In this document: piece after piece, positions 26,968-34,865 of the stretch
Position numbering within the stretch: position 1 is the first letter of the stretch
How the letters are laid out: every line of letters begins with the position of its first letter
NCBI GenBank assembly: GCA_964442435.1
Contig: CAYTZG010000009.1
Location: 9,111 to 73,110, forward strand
Length of the DNA stretch: 64,000 bases
Source of the DNA: CAMXAS01 sp964442435
GTDB taxonomy: Bacteria > Bacteroidota > Bacteroidia > Bacteroidales > P3
Reading direction: 5' to 3'
Translations under genes and position numbers: made by a program
The notes under the pieces: model-generated
What the model was told of the DNA's origin: nothing
The model's input: the letters and a program-made list of their open reading frames with translations, nothing else
Databases searched by the model: none

Positions 26968-26992
26968 AGGTTAACAGAGTTGTATCAGGATG

Positions 26993-27024
26993 CAAAAATA
27001 GTCAATTTGTCAGTCATCCCCAAA
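26993..27024 (-). promoter_or_regulatory. Promoter of ATPase gene 2
   Basis: On the minus strand, TTTG (27024-27021), a 20-bp spacer and TATTTTTG (27000-26993) form a near-ideal promoter. Its -33 box lies in the first unit of the 33-bp tandem repeat. Confidence 0.7.
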
Positions 27025-27127
27025 TTTTTTATGTCGATTTTGTCAGTCTCCCCCAAATTTTTTATGTCGATTTTGTCAGTCTCCCCCAAATTTTTTATGT
27101 CGATTTTGTCAGTCTCCCCCAAATTTT
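27006..27127. repeat. 33-bp tandem repeat, 3.7 copies
   Basis: Units at 27006-27038, 27039-27071, 27072-27104 and a partial one at 27105-27127. Units 2 and 3 are identical; unit 1 differs at two positions. Each begins TTTGTCAGTC and ends TTATGTCGAT, with a CCCCAAATTTTTT core. Each carries a potential minus-strand TTTG -33 box. Confidence 0.95.
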
Positions 27128-27277
27128 AGGAGGCTTCCGGATGGTTTGACGTGGTGCGGCCGTTTTCCACAGCCCGCCGTATTTCCCGCTCAAACCCTTG
27201 TAAAACCTTGCGTTCCGGCGGGTGGTTCCTGTTGGGAAAATGCCGGCGTTTCGTTTCCGGAATTATCCCAAAAGCGT

Positions 27278-27285
27278 TAAATTTG
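27278..27285 (+). promoter_or_regulatory. -7 box of the ClC gene
   Basis: TAAATTTG, 54 bp upstream of the chosen start at 27339; the -33 region (TTTC near 27254) is weak. Confidence 0.5.
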
Positions 27286-27338
27286 TATGTTTAAGCCCGT
27301 GGGGCCGTAAAGGCCGCGGGCGCAACCATACCGATTTG

Positions 27339-29156
27339 ATGAAACCCCAATGGAACGCCCTCAAAGGGCAAGTGCGAGAAAAAGTCCTGCCGTGGCTGGA
27401 AAAGGCCGAGGCGTGGCCCAAAAGCCACCTCTCGGAGCGCGCGTTCCTCGTTTGGGCGGGCCTGCTCATAGGCACGGTAAGCGGTTTGGTGGCCGTCCTG
27501 CTCAAAAACATGATTTATTATTTCGGGGCGTATGTGCTCGACATCTTCGCGGCCGACAGCCGCAACTTCCTGCTGCTCGTCTTTCCGCTCATCGGTATCA
27601 CGCTCACGTATATCTACGTCCATTACATCCTCAAAGACAACATCAGCCATGGCGTCAGCCGCGTGCTCTACGCCATCTCCAAAACGGGCGGCTACATGAA
27701 GCGGAGCCGGATGTATTCTTCGCTCGTGGCCAGTACGCTCACCATTGGTTTCGGCGGCTCGGTGGGGCCCGAAGCCCCGGTCGTGCTGGCGGGGGCGGCC
27801 ATCGGTTCCAATATCGGGCGGCGGCTCAAGGTCGATTACAAGACGATGGTGCTGTTGATTGCCTGTGGCTCGTCGGGCGCGGTGGCCGGCAGTTTCGGCG
27901 CGCCCATCGCCGGCTTCATCTTCGCGCTGGAAGTGCTCATGATAGACCTCACGATGGGGTCGTTGCTGCCGTTGCTCATGGCTTCGCTGGCCGGCACCGT
28001 CGTGTCGGCCCTGCTCATGGGGCGGTCGGCCATGTTCCATTTCGACATCTCGTCCGACTACGTGTTGCGCGACCTGCCGTTTTATGTCATCCTCGGGCTG
28101 CTGTCGGGCTTGGTGTCGCACTATTTCCTGTTCATGACCGAGCGCATCGAACGCTGTTTCGGCTTTCTCAAAAGCGGCATCGCGCGTCTGCTCATAGGCG
28201 GCGGCCTGCTCTGCGTGCTCATCTTCCTGTTCCCGCCGCTCTACGGCGAGGGCTTCAATTTCATCGCCGACATCATTCAGGGCGATACCGACCGCCTGCT
28301 CAACAATACGTTCCTCTACGAATACCGCCATATCACGCTCATCTTCTTGGCCTACGTGCTGTTCATCATGCTGATCAAGGTGGTGGCCATGGCGCTCACG
28401 AACGGCAGCGGCGGGGTGGGCGGCGTGTTCGCACCCTCCATGTTCGTAGGGGCTTTCCTCGGCCTGTTCATGGCCCATGCGCTCAACGCCTGTTTTCCGG
28501 GCTTGAACCTGCCGGAAGCCAATTTCGCGCTGACGGGCATGGCGGCCGTCATGGCCGGCGTCATGCACGCGCCGCTGACCGCCTTGTTCCTCGTGGCCGA
28601 GATTTCGGGCGGCTATACGATGTTCGTGCCGCTCATCCTCGTGTCGGTGTTGGCCTATTACATCAACCGGTATTTTAACCCGCACTCCATATATACAAAG
28701 AAGCTGGCCGCGAAGGGCAACCTCATGACGCACAACAAAGATACGGTCGTGTTGTCGTTGTTGGACAAGCAGACGTTGGTGGAGCGGAATTTCGCCACGG
28801 TGCGGCCACAGGATACGTTGCGGCAGCTCATTACGGCCATTAGCATTTCCTCGCGCAACATCTATCCCGTTACGGACGAGGACAACCGCTATCTGGGCGT
28901 CGTGTTCCTCGATGAGGTCAAGCCACTGATTTTCCGTGCGGAACTCTACGACAAGATTACGGTTTCCGATGTGATGTTCAAGCCGCAGTGCACGGTGGAT
29001 ATGTCGGAAAGCATGGAATCCATCGCGCAGAAGTTTTTGACCGTTACGGACTACAACATCGCGGTGGTGGACGGCGACCGCTACGAGGGCTTTCTGTCGC
29101 GGGCCAACGTGTTCTCCTCTTACCGGCAGAAGGTCAAGGAAATGTCGAGTGATTGA
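27339..29156 (+). CDS. ClC-type chloride channel with C-terminal CBS domains
   Basis: An inner-membrane protein of 605 residues. The ClC core shows GFGGSVGPEAPVVLAGAAIGSNIGR and GSGGVGGVFAPSMFVGAFLG, plus about ten membrane segments. In E. coli ClC the first motif is GREGP with a gating glutamate; here that position is valine (GSVGP), so channel-like rather than proton-coupled transport is a fair inference. Two CBS domains occupy about 470-600 (RPQDTLRQLITAI and TVDMSESMESIAQKF), giving likely nucleotide control. An upstream in-frame ATG at 27222 precedes the promoter box and is rejected. The S9 peptidase follows after 22 bp. Confidence 0.92.
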   Translation: MKPQWNALKGQVREKVLPWLEKAEAWPKSHLSERAFLVWAGLLIGTVSGLVAVLLKNMIYYFGAYVLDIFAADSRNFLLLVFPLIGITLTYIYVHYILKDNISHGVSRVLYAISKTGGYMKRSRMYSSLVASTLTIGFGGSVGPEAPVVLAGAAIGSNIGRRLKVDYKTMVLLIACGSSGAVAGSFGAPIAGFIFALEVLMIDLTMGSLLPLLMASLAGTVVSALLMGRSAMFHFDISSDYVLRDLPFYVILGLLSGLVSHYFLFMTERIERCFGFLKSGIARLLIGGGLLCVLIFLFPPLYGEGFNFIADIIQGDTDRLLNNTFLYEYRHITLIFLAYVLFIMLIKVVAMALTNGSGGVGGVFAPSMFVGAFLGLFMAHALNACFPGLNLPEANFALTGMAAVMAGVMHAPLTALFLVAEISGGYTMFVPLILVSVLAYYINRYFNPHSIYTKKLAAKGNLMTHNKDTVVLSLLDKQTLVERNFATVRPQDTLRQLITAISISSRNIYPVTDEDNRYLGVVFLDEVKPLIFRAELYDKITVSDVMFKPQCTVDMSESMESIAQKFLTVTDYNIAVVDGDRYEGFLSRANVFSSYRQKVKEMSSD

Positions 29157-29178
29157 AATAAAAAAACAAACGAACGAT

Positions 29179-31374
29179 ATGAAAAAACGGAATTTGCTGA
29201 CAAGCGTGGGGCTTTGCATGACGGCTCTGATGATGTGGACGCCTAACGCGACGGCACAGACGGCGGAAGCGACGGAAGGTCAGACGCCCAAACACTGGAC
29301 CGTGGAACAGGCCACGGCCGACCGGGCGTTGCGTCCCGAAGGCGTGGGCTTGCTTTATTGGGGCGAGAAAGACCCCGACAACCTGTTTTACAGTTACAAC
29401 AACAAAGTGCTTTGCTTCAATGTCAGAACGCAGGCCACCGATACGATTCTGACGCTGGCGCATTTCGACAAAATCAAGGAACAGTACGCGCCGGGTTCCG
29501 CCCCGCTGACGGCCTTGCCTGAAATCCTCGCCATCCACCGTAACAACATGGTGTTGCATTACGACCAGGCCTATTATATATGGACTTATGCCGACAACAC
29601 CGTGCAGCTGTACACGTCCATGCCGGCCACGGCCACGAATTTCTCCTTCAACCGCATAGACGGCTATTCGGCTTTCACGCAAGACAACAATCTGTTTGTC
29701 ATCAAAGACGGCGTTAAGTTCGCCGTGACGAAAGACGAGAATCCGGGCATTGTCAACGGGCAGGTCGTGCACCGCAACGAGTTCGGCATCACGAAGGGGA
29801 TATTTTGGGATCCGACCGGCGAAAAAATAGCGTTCTACCGCATGGACGAAAGCATGGTGCGGGAAGCGCCGCTGTTAGGCATGGCGGGAGAGGAAGAAAC
29901 GCTGGAGCCGACGCGCTATCCGGAAGCCGGCACCGCGTCGCATGAAGTCAGCGTGGGCGTGTTCGACCTCAATACCCACAAAAAGGTTTTCCTCAAACCC
30001 TGTTTCGATACCAACCCCTATATCACGGGCGTTACGTGGTCGCCCGACAGCAAGGAAATATATACCGTTCAGCTGGACAGGGCGCAGAAACATTTGGCGG
30101 TTTTCTGTCATGACGCCGCCACGGGCGAGATGAAACGCAAACTGTTTGAAGAAACGAATCCGGTATGGGTGGAACCCGAAAACCCCGTTATTTTCCGTCC
30201 CGGCCATCCCGACCAAATTATCTGGAACAGCGAACGCAACGGCTACAACCATCTGTATCTGTACAACACGCAGGGCAAATTGCTCAAGGCCATTACGCCC
30301 GACAAGGAAGCCTGGGAGGTGAGCGAAATCGTGGGCTGTTCGTCCGACGGCAAATACGTCTATTTCATGGGCACCAAGGATTCGCCCTTGGAACAGCAGT
30401 TGTACCGCGTGCAAATCGACAACGGCCGCATCAAGCGTCTGACCAAAGAGGCGGGCACGCATCAGGTGCGGATGAACCCGACGGGTTCGTGTTTCGTTGA
30501 TATATACAGCAGTTATGACGAACCGCGCGTAACGCAGGTAATCGATGCGGAGGGCAATGTGCTCAAGAAACTCTTGGTAAGCAAAGACCCGTTGGCCGGC
30601 TATGCCAAGCCCGAAACGCGCGTGTTCAAAATCAAGGCGGCCGACGGCGTGACCGACCTGTACGCGCGTATGATTCTGCCGCCCGATTTCGACTCCACGC
30701 GCAAATATCCGGTCATCGTCTATGTTTACGGCGGCCCCCACGTGCAGTTGATTACGAACAGCCATCTGGCGGGCAGCCCGCTCACGTTGCAGCATTTCGC
30801 GCAGGAGGGCTTCATCGTGTTTACGGTCGACAGCCGGGGCTCGGCGCACCGCGGCTTCGCGTTCGAGAGCGCGATACACCGCAACATCGGTACCGTGGAG
30901 GTGGCCGACCAGATGAAGGGGATTGAATATCTGTATTCCCTGCCTTATGTTGACCGCGACCGCATCGGCGTGGACGGCTGGAGCTACGGCGGTTTCATGA
31001 CGATGAGCCTCAAGCTGCGCTACCCGCAGGTGTTCAAGGTGGCGGTGGCCGGCGGCGGCGTCATGAACTGGGCCTGGTACGAAATCATGTACGGCGAGCG
31101 TTATATGGAAACGCCGCAGAACAACCCGGAAGGCTACGAATACGCCAATCTGTTGAACCTGACCGACAGCGTTTCGGGCAAAATCTTGATGATTCACGGC
31201 GGCAAGGACGCCACCGTATTGCCCAAGCACAGCCTCTATTTCATCGATGCGTGCGCGCGGGGCGGCAAGCAAATCGACTTCTTCATGTATCCCAATGCGG
31301 CGCACGGTGTATATGGGCCGGCGCGCAAGCATCTGGACCGCATGATTTTGGAATACTTCAAGAATAACCTTTAG
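29179..31374 (+). CDS. S9 family prolyl oligopeptidase / dipeptidyl peptidase IV-like, exported
   Basis: A serine peptidase of 731 residues with a signal peptide ending near residue 27 (TAQTAE). The N-terminal half is a DPP-IV-type beta-propeller; the C-terminal half is an alpha/beta hydrolase. The likely triad is Ser602 in GWSYGGF, Asp677 in GGKDATV and His709 in AAHGVYG, at the spacing usual for the family. It should cleave X-Pro or similar dipeptides from peptides in the periplasm or at the surface, feeding peptide use together with the M16, C25 and Xaa-Pro enzymes of this window. An in-frame GTG at 29149 overlaps the ClC stop and is not favoured. Confidence 0.92.
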   Translation: MKKRNLLTSVGLCMTALMMWTPNATAQTAEATEGQTPKHWTVEQATADRALRPEGVGLLYWGEKDPDNLFYSYNNKVLCFNVRTQATDTILTLAHFDKIKEQYAPGSAPLTALPEILAIHRNNMVLHYDQAYYIWTYADNTVQLYTSMPATATNFSFNRIDGYSAFTQDNNLFVIKDGVKFAVTKDENPGIVNGQVVHRNEFGITKGIFWDPTGEKIAFYRMDESMVREAPLLGMAGEEETLEPTRYPEAGTASHEVSVGVFDLNTHKKVFLKPCFDTNPYITGVTWSPDSKEIYTVQLDRAQKHLAVFCHDAATGEMKRKLFEETNPVWVEPENPVIFRPGHPDQIIWNSERNGYNHLYLYNTQGKLLKAITPDKEAWEVSEIVGCSSDGKYVYFMGTKDSPLEQQLYRVQIDNGRIKRLTKEAGTHQVRMNPTGSCFVDIYSSYDEPRVTQVIDAEGNVLKKLLVSKDPLAGYAKPETRVFKIKAADGVTDLYARMILPPDFDSTRKYPVIVYVYGGPHVQLITNSHLAGSPLTLQHFAQEGFIVFTVDSRGSAHRGFAFESAIHRNIGTVEVADQMKGIEYLYSLPYVDRDRIGVDGWSYGGFMTMSLKLRYPQVFKVAVAGGGVMNWAWYEIMYGERYMETPQNNPEGYEYANLLNLTDSVSGKILMIHGGKDATVLPKHSLYFIDACARGGKQIDFFMYPNAAHGVYGPARKHLDRMILEYFKNNL

Positions 31375-31384
31375 GCACTGGCGG

Positions 31385-32737
31385 ATGCGCGACATGAAGA
31401 CCGGCTCCGAATGCCCGCAGCGGCATATCGACATAGCGGACTACCGCTATCCGTTGCCCGACGAACGTATCGCGCTCTACCCGTCGGCGGAGCGCGACGC
31501 GTCCAAACTGCTCGTCTATCGCGGCGGGGAGGTGCGGGAGAGCCGTTTCGCGCAGCTTGGCGAGTTTCTGCCCTCCGACACGCTCTTGGTCATGAACGAC
31601 ACCAAGGTCGTGCACGCCCGTCTGGTGTTTCATAAGGGTACCGGGGCGGCGGAGGGTGCGGCGCCGGCGGCCTTGGGGGCGCGGATAGAGATTTTCTGTC
31701 TGGAACCCCTGCACCCCGTTGACATCGCGCAGGCGTTCGCGGCGCGGGGCGAGGTGGAGTTTCTGTGCCTGATAGGCAACAACAAGAAATGGAAGGACGG
31801 TGACCTCTGCATGGCGTTTGCGGCGCAGGGGCGGCGGGAAGTGCTACGGGCCACGCGGCTGCGGCCGCAGGGCGATGCGTTCGCCGTGCGGTTCTCGTAT
31901 GCGGCCGACCTTTCGTTTTCGGAGGTGCTGGAAGCGTCGGGCAAGGTGCCGTTGCCGCCCTATATCCGCCGTCAGGCGGAGGAGGCCGATGCGGGACGCT
32001 ATCAAACGGTCTTCGCGCGGCACGACGGTTCGGTGGCGGCGCCGACGGCGGGGCTGCATTTTACCGACAGCCTGTTGGCGGCATTGACGCGGAAGGGCGT
32101 TACGCAGGCGCGGCTGACGTTGCACGTCGGCGCCGGCACGTTCAAGCCTGTGAAAGACGGCGAAATCGGTGGCCATGCGATGCACCGCGAGTATGTTTCG
32201 GTGCCCGCGCGGACCGTGGCGGCACTGCGGGAGGCCGTGGAGGCGGGGCGGCCGGTGGTGCCGGTCGGCACCACGTCCATGCGCAGCCTCGAAAGCCTGT
32301 ATTGGTGGGGTGTCTCGCTCCTTGACGCGCCCCAAAGCCCCGGCGGTGGCGCCGAAGCCCCGGCGGCGGGTCTGTCCGCCGCATCCGGCGGCCACGGAGC
32401 CACCGGGCCGCTGTTTGAGCTTGCGCAATGGACTCCATACGAAACGTATGGCGGCCGCCTTCCTTATCCGCCCGTGCAGGTGCTGTCGGCTCTGAGCGAC
32501 TACCTGCGGTCTTCGGGCGCGGCGGCCGTGAGCGGTTATACGGCGCTGATGATTGCGCCCGGCTATCCGTTCGCGTTCTGCCGTGGCTTGGTCACGAATT
32601 TCCATCAGCCGCAGAGCACGCTGTTGCTGCTCGTGGCGGCGTTGGTGGGCGACCGCTGGCGGGGGGTGTACGATTACGCGTTGGCGCACGGTTTCCGCTT
32701 CCTCAGCTACGGTGACGGCTGCCTGTTTTTACCTTAG
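31385..32737 (+). CDS. queA: S-adenosylmethionine:tRNA ribosyltransferase-isomerase
   Basis: Cytoplasmic enzyme that moves the ribosyl part of SAM onto preQ1 at tRNA position 34, forming epoxyqueuosine; it acts after Tgt. The 450-residue product shows DYRYPLPDERIALYPSAERDASKLL, VMNDTKVVHARL, AAPTAGLHFTDSLL, LTLHVGAGTFKPV and the GYPFAFCRGLVTNFHQPQSTLLLL end. An alanine/glycine-rich insertion (about 320-340, SPGGGAEAPAAGLSAASGG) makes it longer than E. coli QueA (about 356). The start could also be the ATG at 31394. It lies 10 bp after the S9 peptidase, probably through simple read-through. Confidence 0.95.
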   Translation: MRDMKTGSECPQRHIDIADYRYPLPDERIALYPSAERDASKLLVYRGGEVRESRFAQLGEFLPSDTLLVMNDTKVVHARLVFHKGTGAAEGAAPAALGARIEIFCLEPLHPVDIAQAFAARGEVEFLCLIGNNKKWKDGDLCMAFAAQGRREVLRATRLRPQGDAFAVRFSYAADLSFSEVLEASGKVPLPPYIRRQAEEADAGRYQTVFARHDGSVAAPTAGLHFTDSLLAALTRKGVTQARLTLHVGAGTFKPVKDGEIGGHAMHREYVSVPARTVAALREAVEAGRPVVPVGTTSMRSLESLYWWGVSLLDAPQSPGGGAEAPAAGLSAASGGHGATGPLFELAQWTPYETYGGRLPYPPVQVLSALSDYLRSSGAAAVSGYTALMIAPGYPFAFCRGLVTNFHQPQSTLLLLVAALVGDRWRGVYDYALAHGFRFLSYGDGCLFLP

Positions 32738-33288
32738 CGCTCCACGCTACTTAACGGTTTAGCGGCGCTACGTACCGCCTTGTTTTAGCGCGATGCTGCA
32801 GACCGATAGGCGGCGAAGCGCGCGTCGGACGCTCGCTCCAGCAAAAAAAGCGGAAACGGCTCTGCCTTGTCGCAACGTGCGTACCGCGCTTTTTTCGAGT
32901 TACGCTCGCTGTCCGCGCGACCGCATCGCCGAAACTAAGTAATGCGATTTCTGCGGGGTGGCGGGAATCGTGCGGGGGCGTGCCGACGCAGCGTGCATCA
33001 GCACGCAAGGAGTGCCTTCGCGCTAGGTTGGCCGCCTTGACGCGCCACGCGCAGTGGTCGTTTCTTTTGGTAAAACCTTTTCTTTTCGACAAAAGAAAAG
33101 GTTTTAAGTTCAGCGATGCGTAGCATCGCAAAAACAGGGCGACGCGAAGCGTCGCCTGAAAGCCAGACGGCACGCAGTGCCGTAATAGGGCGGCGGGCCT
33201 CGTGGGAGGCGCCCGACGCAGCGCGCTTGCGCGCGGAGGAGGACTTCGCGCCGCGGGGCCGCTTATTATAAAAGAAATATAAGGTAGA
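32738..33288. repeat. 551-bp gene-free spacer packed with hairpins
   Basis: No convincing coding sequence. At least seven inverted repeats occur: GCGTGC/GCACGC (32991-33006), a 16-bp AT-rich stem (33071-33106), GCGATGC-GTA-GCATCGC (33113-33129), GGCGACGC-GAA-GCGTCGCC (33138-33156), ACGGCAC-GCA-GTGCCGT (33167-33183), GCCTC/GAGGC (33197-33210) and GCGCGC-TT-GCGCGC (33221-33234). Three of them have 3-nt loops. Confidence 0.8.
33071..33106. terminator. Possible bidirectional terminator
   Basis: A perfect 16-bp stem, TAAAACCTTTTCTTTT / AAAAGAAAAGGTTTTA with loop CGAC. T-rich arms in both directions could end transcription from either side. Confidence 0.5.
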
Positions 33289-33657
33289 ATGGAAAAAAAA
33301 CTGACGACAATCGCCGTGGAAGGCATGGACTTCTACGCCTACCATGGATGCTTCAAAGAAGAAACGCTCATCGGCACGAACTTCAAGGTGGATATATACC
33401 TAACCGTCGATACGGCCTTGGCCGAAACGCAGGACGATATGGCCGGCACCGTCAACTACGTGGAGGTCTATGAGCGCGTCAAACAGCAAGTCATGATCCC
33501 CTCCAAACTCATCGAACACGTCGCCGCCCGCATCCGCGACGCCGTTTTAGCCGATTTCCCGCAGGTATGCCGCGTCAAGGTCAAGGTAGCCAAACTCAAT
33601 CCGCCGATAGGGGAAAAAATACGGGAAGTCAATGTAACGTTGGAAGCTTCGCGTTAG
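33289..33657 (+). CDS. folB: Dihydroneopterin aldolase
   Basis: Cytoplasmic folate enzyme that cleaves 7,8-dihydroneopterin to 6-hydroxymethyl-dihydropterin and glycolaldehyde. The 122-residue product has the normal length, with VEGMDFYAYHGCFKEE near the start, the active-site region TVNYVEVYERVKQ, and KVAKLNPPIGEKIREVNVTLE at the end. The start at 33289 fits the family N-terminus. No other folate gene adjoins it. The upstream spacer is the hairpin-rich region. Confidence 0.94.
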   Translation: MEKKLTTIAVEGMDFYAYHGCFKEETLIGTNFKVDIYLTVDTALAETQDDMAGTVNYVEVYERVKQQVMIPSKLIEHVAARIRDAVLADFPQVCRVKVKVAKLNPPIGEKIREVNVTLEASR

Positions 33658-33681
33658 AGGAAATGCCGGGCGTCCGTCCGC

Positions 33682-34158
33682 TTAGTAGCGGTACTCTTCC
33701 ACCGACAGGACGGGGGTGCTGCTGTAGAACACCTGCAACAATTTCAGCATTTCGTATTGGGCCTCCTTGAACGTATCCACGTAGATGGCCTCGTCTTTCG
33801 CGCCGATACTGTTGTTCATGACCAGATAGTTGTTCTTGGTCCGGTTGTATTGCAAGACGAAATAATAGGTCGGTTCGTGCTGAATGATATAAGAACGTTC
33901 CGGCAACAGCAAATCGATGAACATGACCAACGCGCGGTCCAAATCCGCTTCGTATTGGTCGCCGTCCAGAGAGGCGATATGGAAAGCGTCGTCAAACGCC
34001 TCCCGCGAGAACGAACCCAGCGGCTTGTTGTAGTCCACCGACTCCACGATGGTCAGGTCGATATAGGAACTCTGCGCGCACGCCTCATCCTTCAGCCCTA
34101 ATAAGCCGAAAGCGCATACGCCGCACAGCAGCATGAGAAAAGATTTCAACCTGTTCAT
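33682..34158 (-). CDS. Small exported protein of unknown function
   Basis: A predicted product of 158 residues with a signal peptide (hydrophobic segment FLMLLCGVCAFGLLGL, end near EACAQ). The mature part has mixed alpha/beta character (RSYIIQHEPTYYFVLQYNRTKNNYLVMNN) and no domain I recognise. The start at 34158 is preferred because GGAG lies 6 nt upstream; ATG at 34164 is the alternative. A minus-strand -7 box TATATTTG lies at 34180-34187. It converges on folB. Confidence 0.7.
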   Translation of the reverse strand: MNRLKSFLMLLCGVCAFGLLGLKDEACAQSSYIDLTIVESVDYNKPLGSFSREAFDDAFHIASLDGDQYEADLDRALVMFIDLLLPERSYIIQHEPTYYFVLQYNRTKNNYLVMNNSIGAKDEAIYVDTFKEAQYEMLKLLQVFYSSTPVLSVEEYRY

Positions 34159-34179
34159 CGTCATCTCCAATTGAACCTG

Positions 34180-34187
34180 CAAATATA
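34180..34187 (-). promoter_or_regulatory. -7 box of the small exported protein gene
   Basis: TATATTTG on the minus strand, 22 bp upstream of the start codon; the -33 box is weak. Confidence 0.5.
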
Positions 34188-34234
34188 AAGCAATTTTATC
34201 AAATAATGAAATAGGTGTCCGCTACGGCAACCGG

Positions 34235-34266
34235 TTTGCTTTTGGCGGCAAAATCCCTTATATTTG
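34235..34266 (+). promoter_or_regulatory. Promoter of the OmpH/Skp gene
   Basis: TTTG (34235-34238), 20-bp spacer, TATATTTG (34259-34266): a full match to the Bacteroidota consensus, 22 bp before the start codon. Confidence 0.78.
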
Positions 34267-34287
34267 TGCCCCTTAATAAATACGGAT

Positions 34288-34800
34288 ATGAAAAAACTTT
34301 TTGTGGCGGTGCTGTTCATCGCCGGCGTGTTGGGAACGGGGCGTTTCGCGCAGGCGCAAAGCCTTAAATTCGGTCATATCAATTCGATGGAATTGATGCA
34401 GGCGATGCCGGAAACCGATTCGGCCCAGGCGCAGTTGCAGGCCTATGCCGCCGAATTGGAGAACACGATTAAATTGATGCAGACCGAGTTGGAGAACAAG
34501 CAGATGGAATACCGCAACGGTCAGAGCCAGTGGTCGGACTTGATCCGCGCCACCAAGGAACGCGAGTTGCAGGATATGTACGCCAGAACGCAGGAATTCA
34601 TGACGCAGGCCGACGAAGACTACAAGGCCAAGTCGCAGGCGCTTTTGGCTCCCATCACCGAAAAGGCCAAGCAAGCCATAGACGAAGTGGCGCGTGAAGG
34701 CAAATTCAGCTACATCTTCGATACGAGCAGCGGCGTGGTGCTTTACGGCGCCGAGGGGGACGACATCTTGGATCTGGTCAAGAAGAAAATGGGTCTTTAA
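34288..34800 (+). CDS. OmpH/Skp-family periplasmic chaperone
   Basis: A periplasmic protein of 170 residues that holds unfolded outer-membrane proteins. A signal peptide ends near residue 24 (RFAQAQ), then LKFGHINSMELMQAMPETDSA begins the family domain. A long charged helical hairpin (about 50-130) and a C-terminal strand YIFDTSSGVVLYGAEGDDILDLV follow, the typical Skp plan. The start at 34288 gives a normal signal peptide; the longer in-frame ATG at 34264 lies within the -7 box and is excluded. Confidence 0.92.
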   Translation: MKKLFVAVLFIAGVLGTGRFAQAQSLKFGHINSMELMQAMPETDSAQAQLQAYAAELENTIKLMQTELENKQMEYRNGQSQWSDLIRATKERELQDMYARTQEFMTQADEDYKAKSQALLAPITEKAKQAIDEVAREGKFSYIFDTSSGVVLYGAEGDDILDLVKKKMGL

Positions 34801-34818
34801 TCAGAAACCTTAGCGGGG

Positions 34819-34842
34819 AAGGCCGTCCGAACGGGCGGCTTT
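34819..34842 (+). terminator. Intrinsic terminator before galE
   Basis: AAGGCCGTCCG / CGGGCGGCTTT with loop AA, two G-T pairs, followed by a T-rich stretch. Confidence 0.65.
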
Positions 34843-34865
34843 CTTCGTTTAAAACCGACATACGC

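Larger units (their letters stand above)
26968..27338. other. Gene-free interval: ATPase 2 promoter, 33-bp repeats, remnant-like GC-rich DNA, ClC promoter
   Basis: The left part holds the ATPase 2 promoter and the tandem repeat. Base composition switches to GC-rich at about 27128, marking the island edge. On the minus strand, 27296-27128 is an open frame without start codon (includes PERKVLQGFEREIRRAVENG) ending with TAA at the repeat border, possibly a gene remnant. Confidence 0.5.

Noticed and set aside
26920..27129. A 69-codon plus-strand frame translating the 33-bp repeat as PKFFMSILSVS units
   Set aside because: The repeat lies in the promoter of ATPase 2 and the frame begins inside that gene on the opposite strand. 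The 11-codon periodicity follows automatically from a 33-bp unit.
27128..27296. Minus-strand open frame of about 55 codons beside the tandem repeat
   Set aside because: No start codon and no recognised family. It may be a remnant and is mentioned only in the interval description.
33113..33183. Possible CRISPR-like or repeat array
   Set aside because: The palindromes have different stem sequences and irregular spacing; no identical repeat with unique spacers exists in the window.
32751..33345. Minus-strand frames of 115-191 codons in the spacer before folB
   Set aside because: The translations consist of palindrome-derived Arg/Ala/Pro runs with no domain. Hairpins explain the sequence better than coding.
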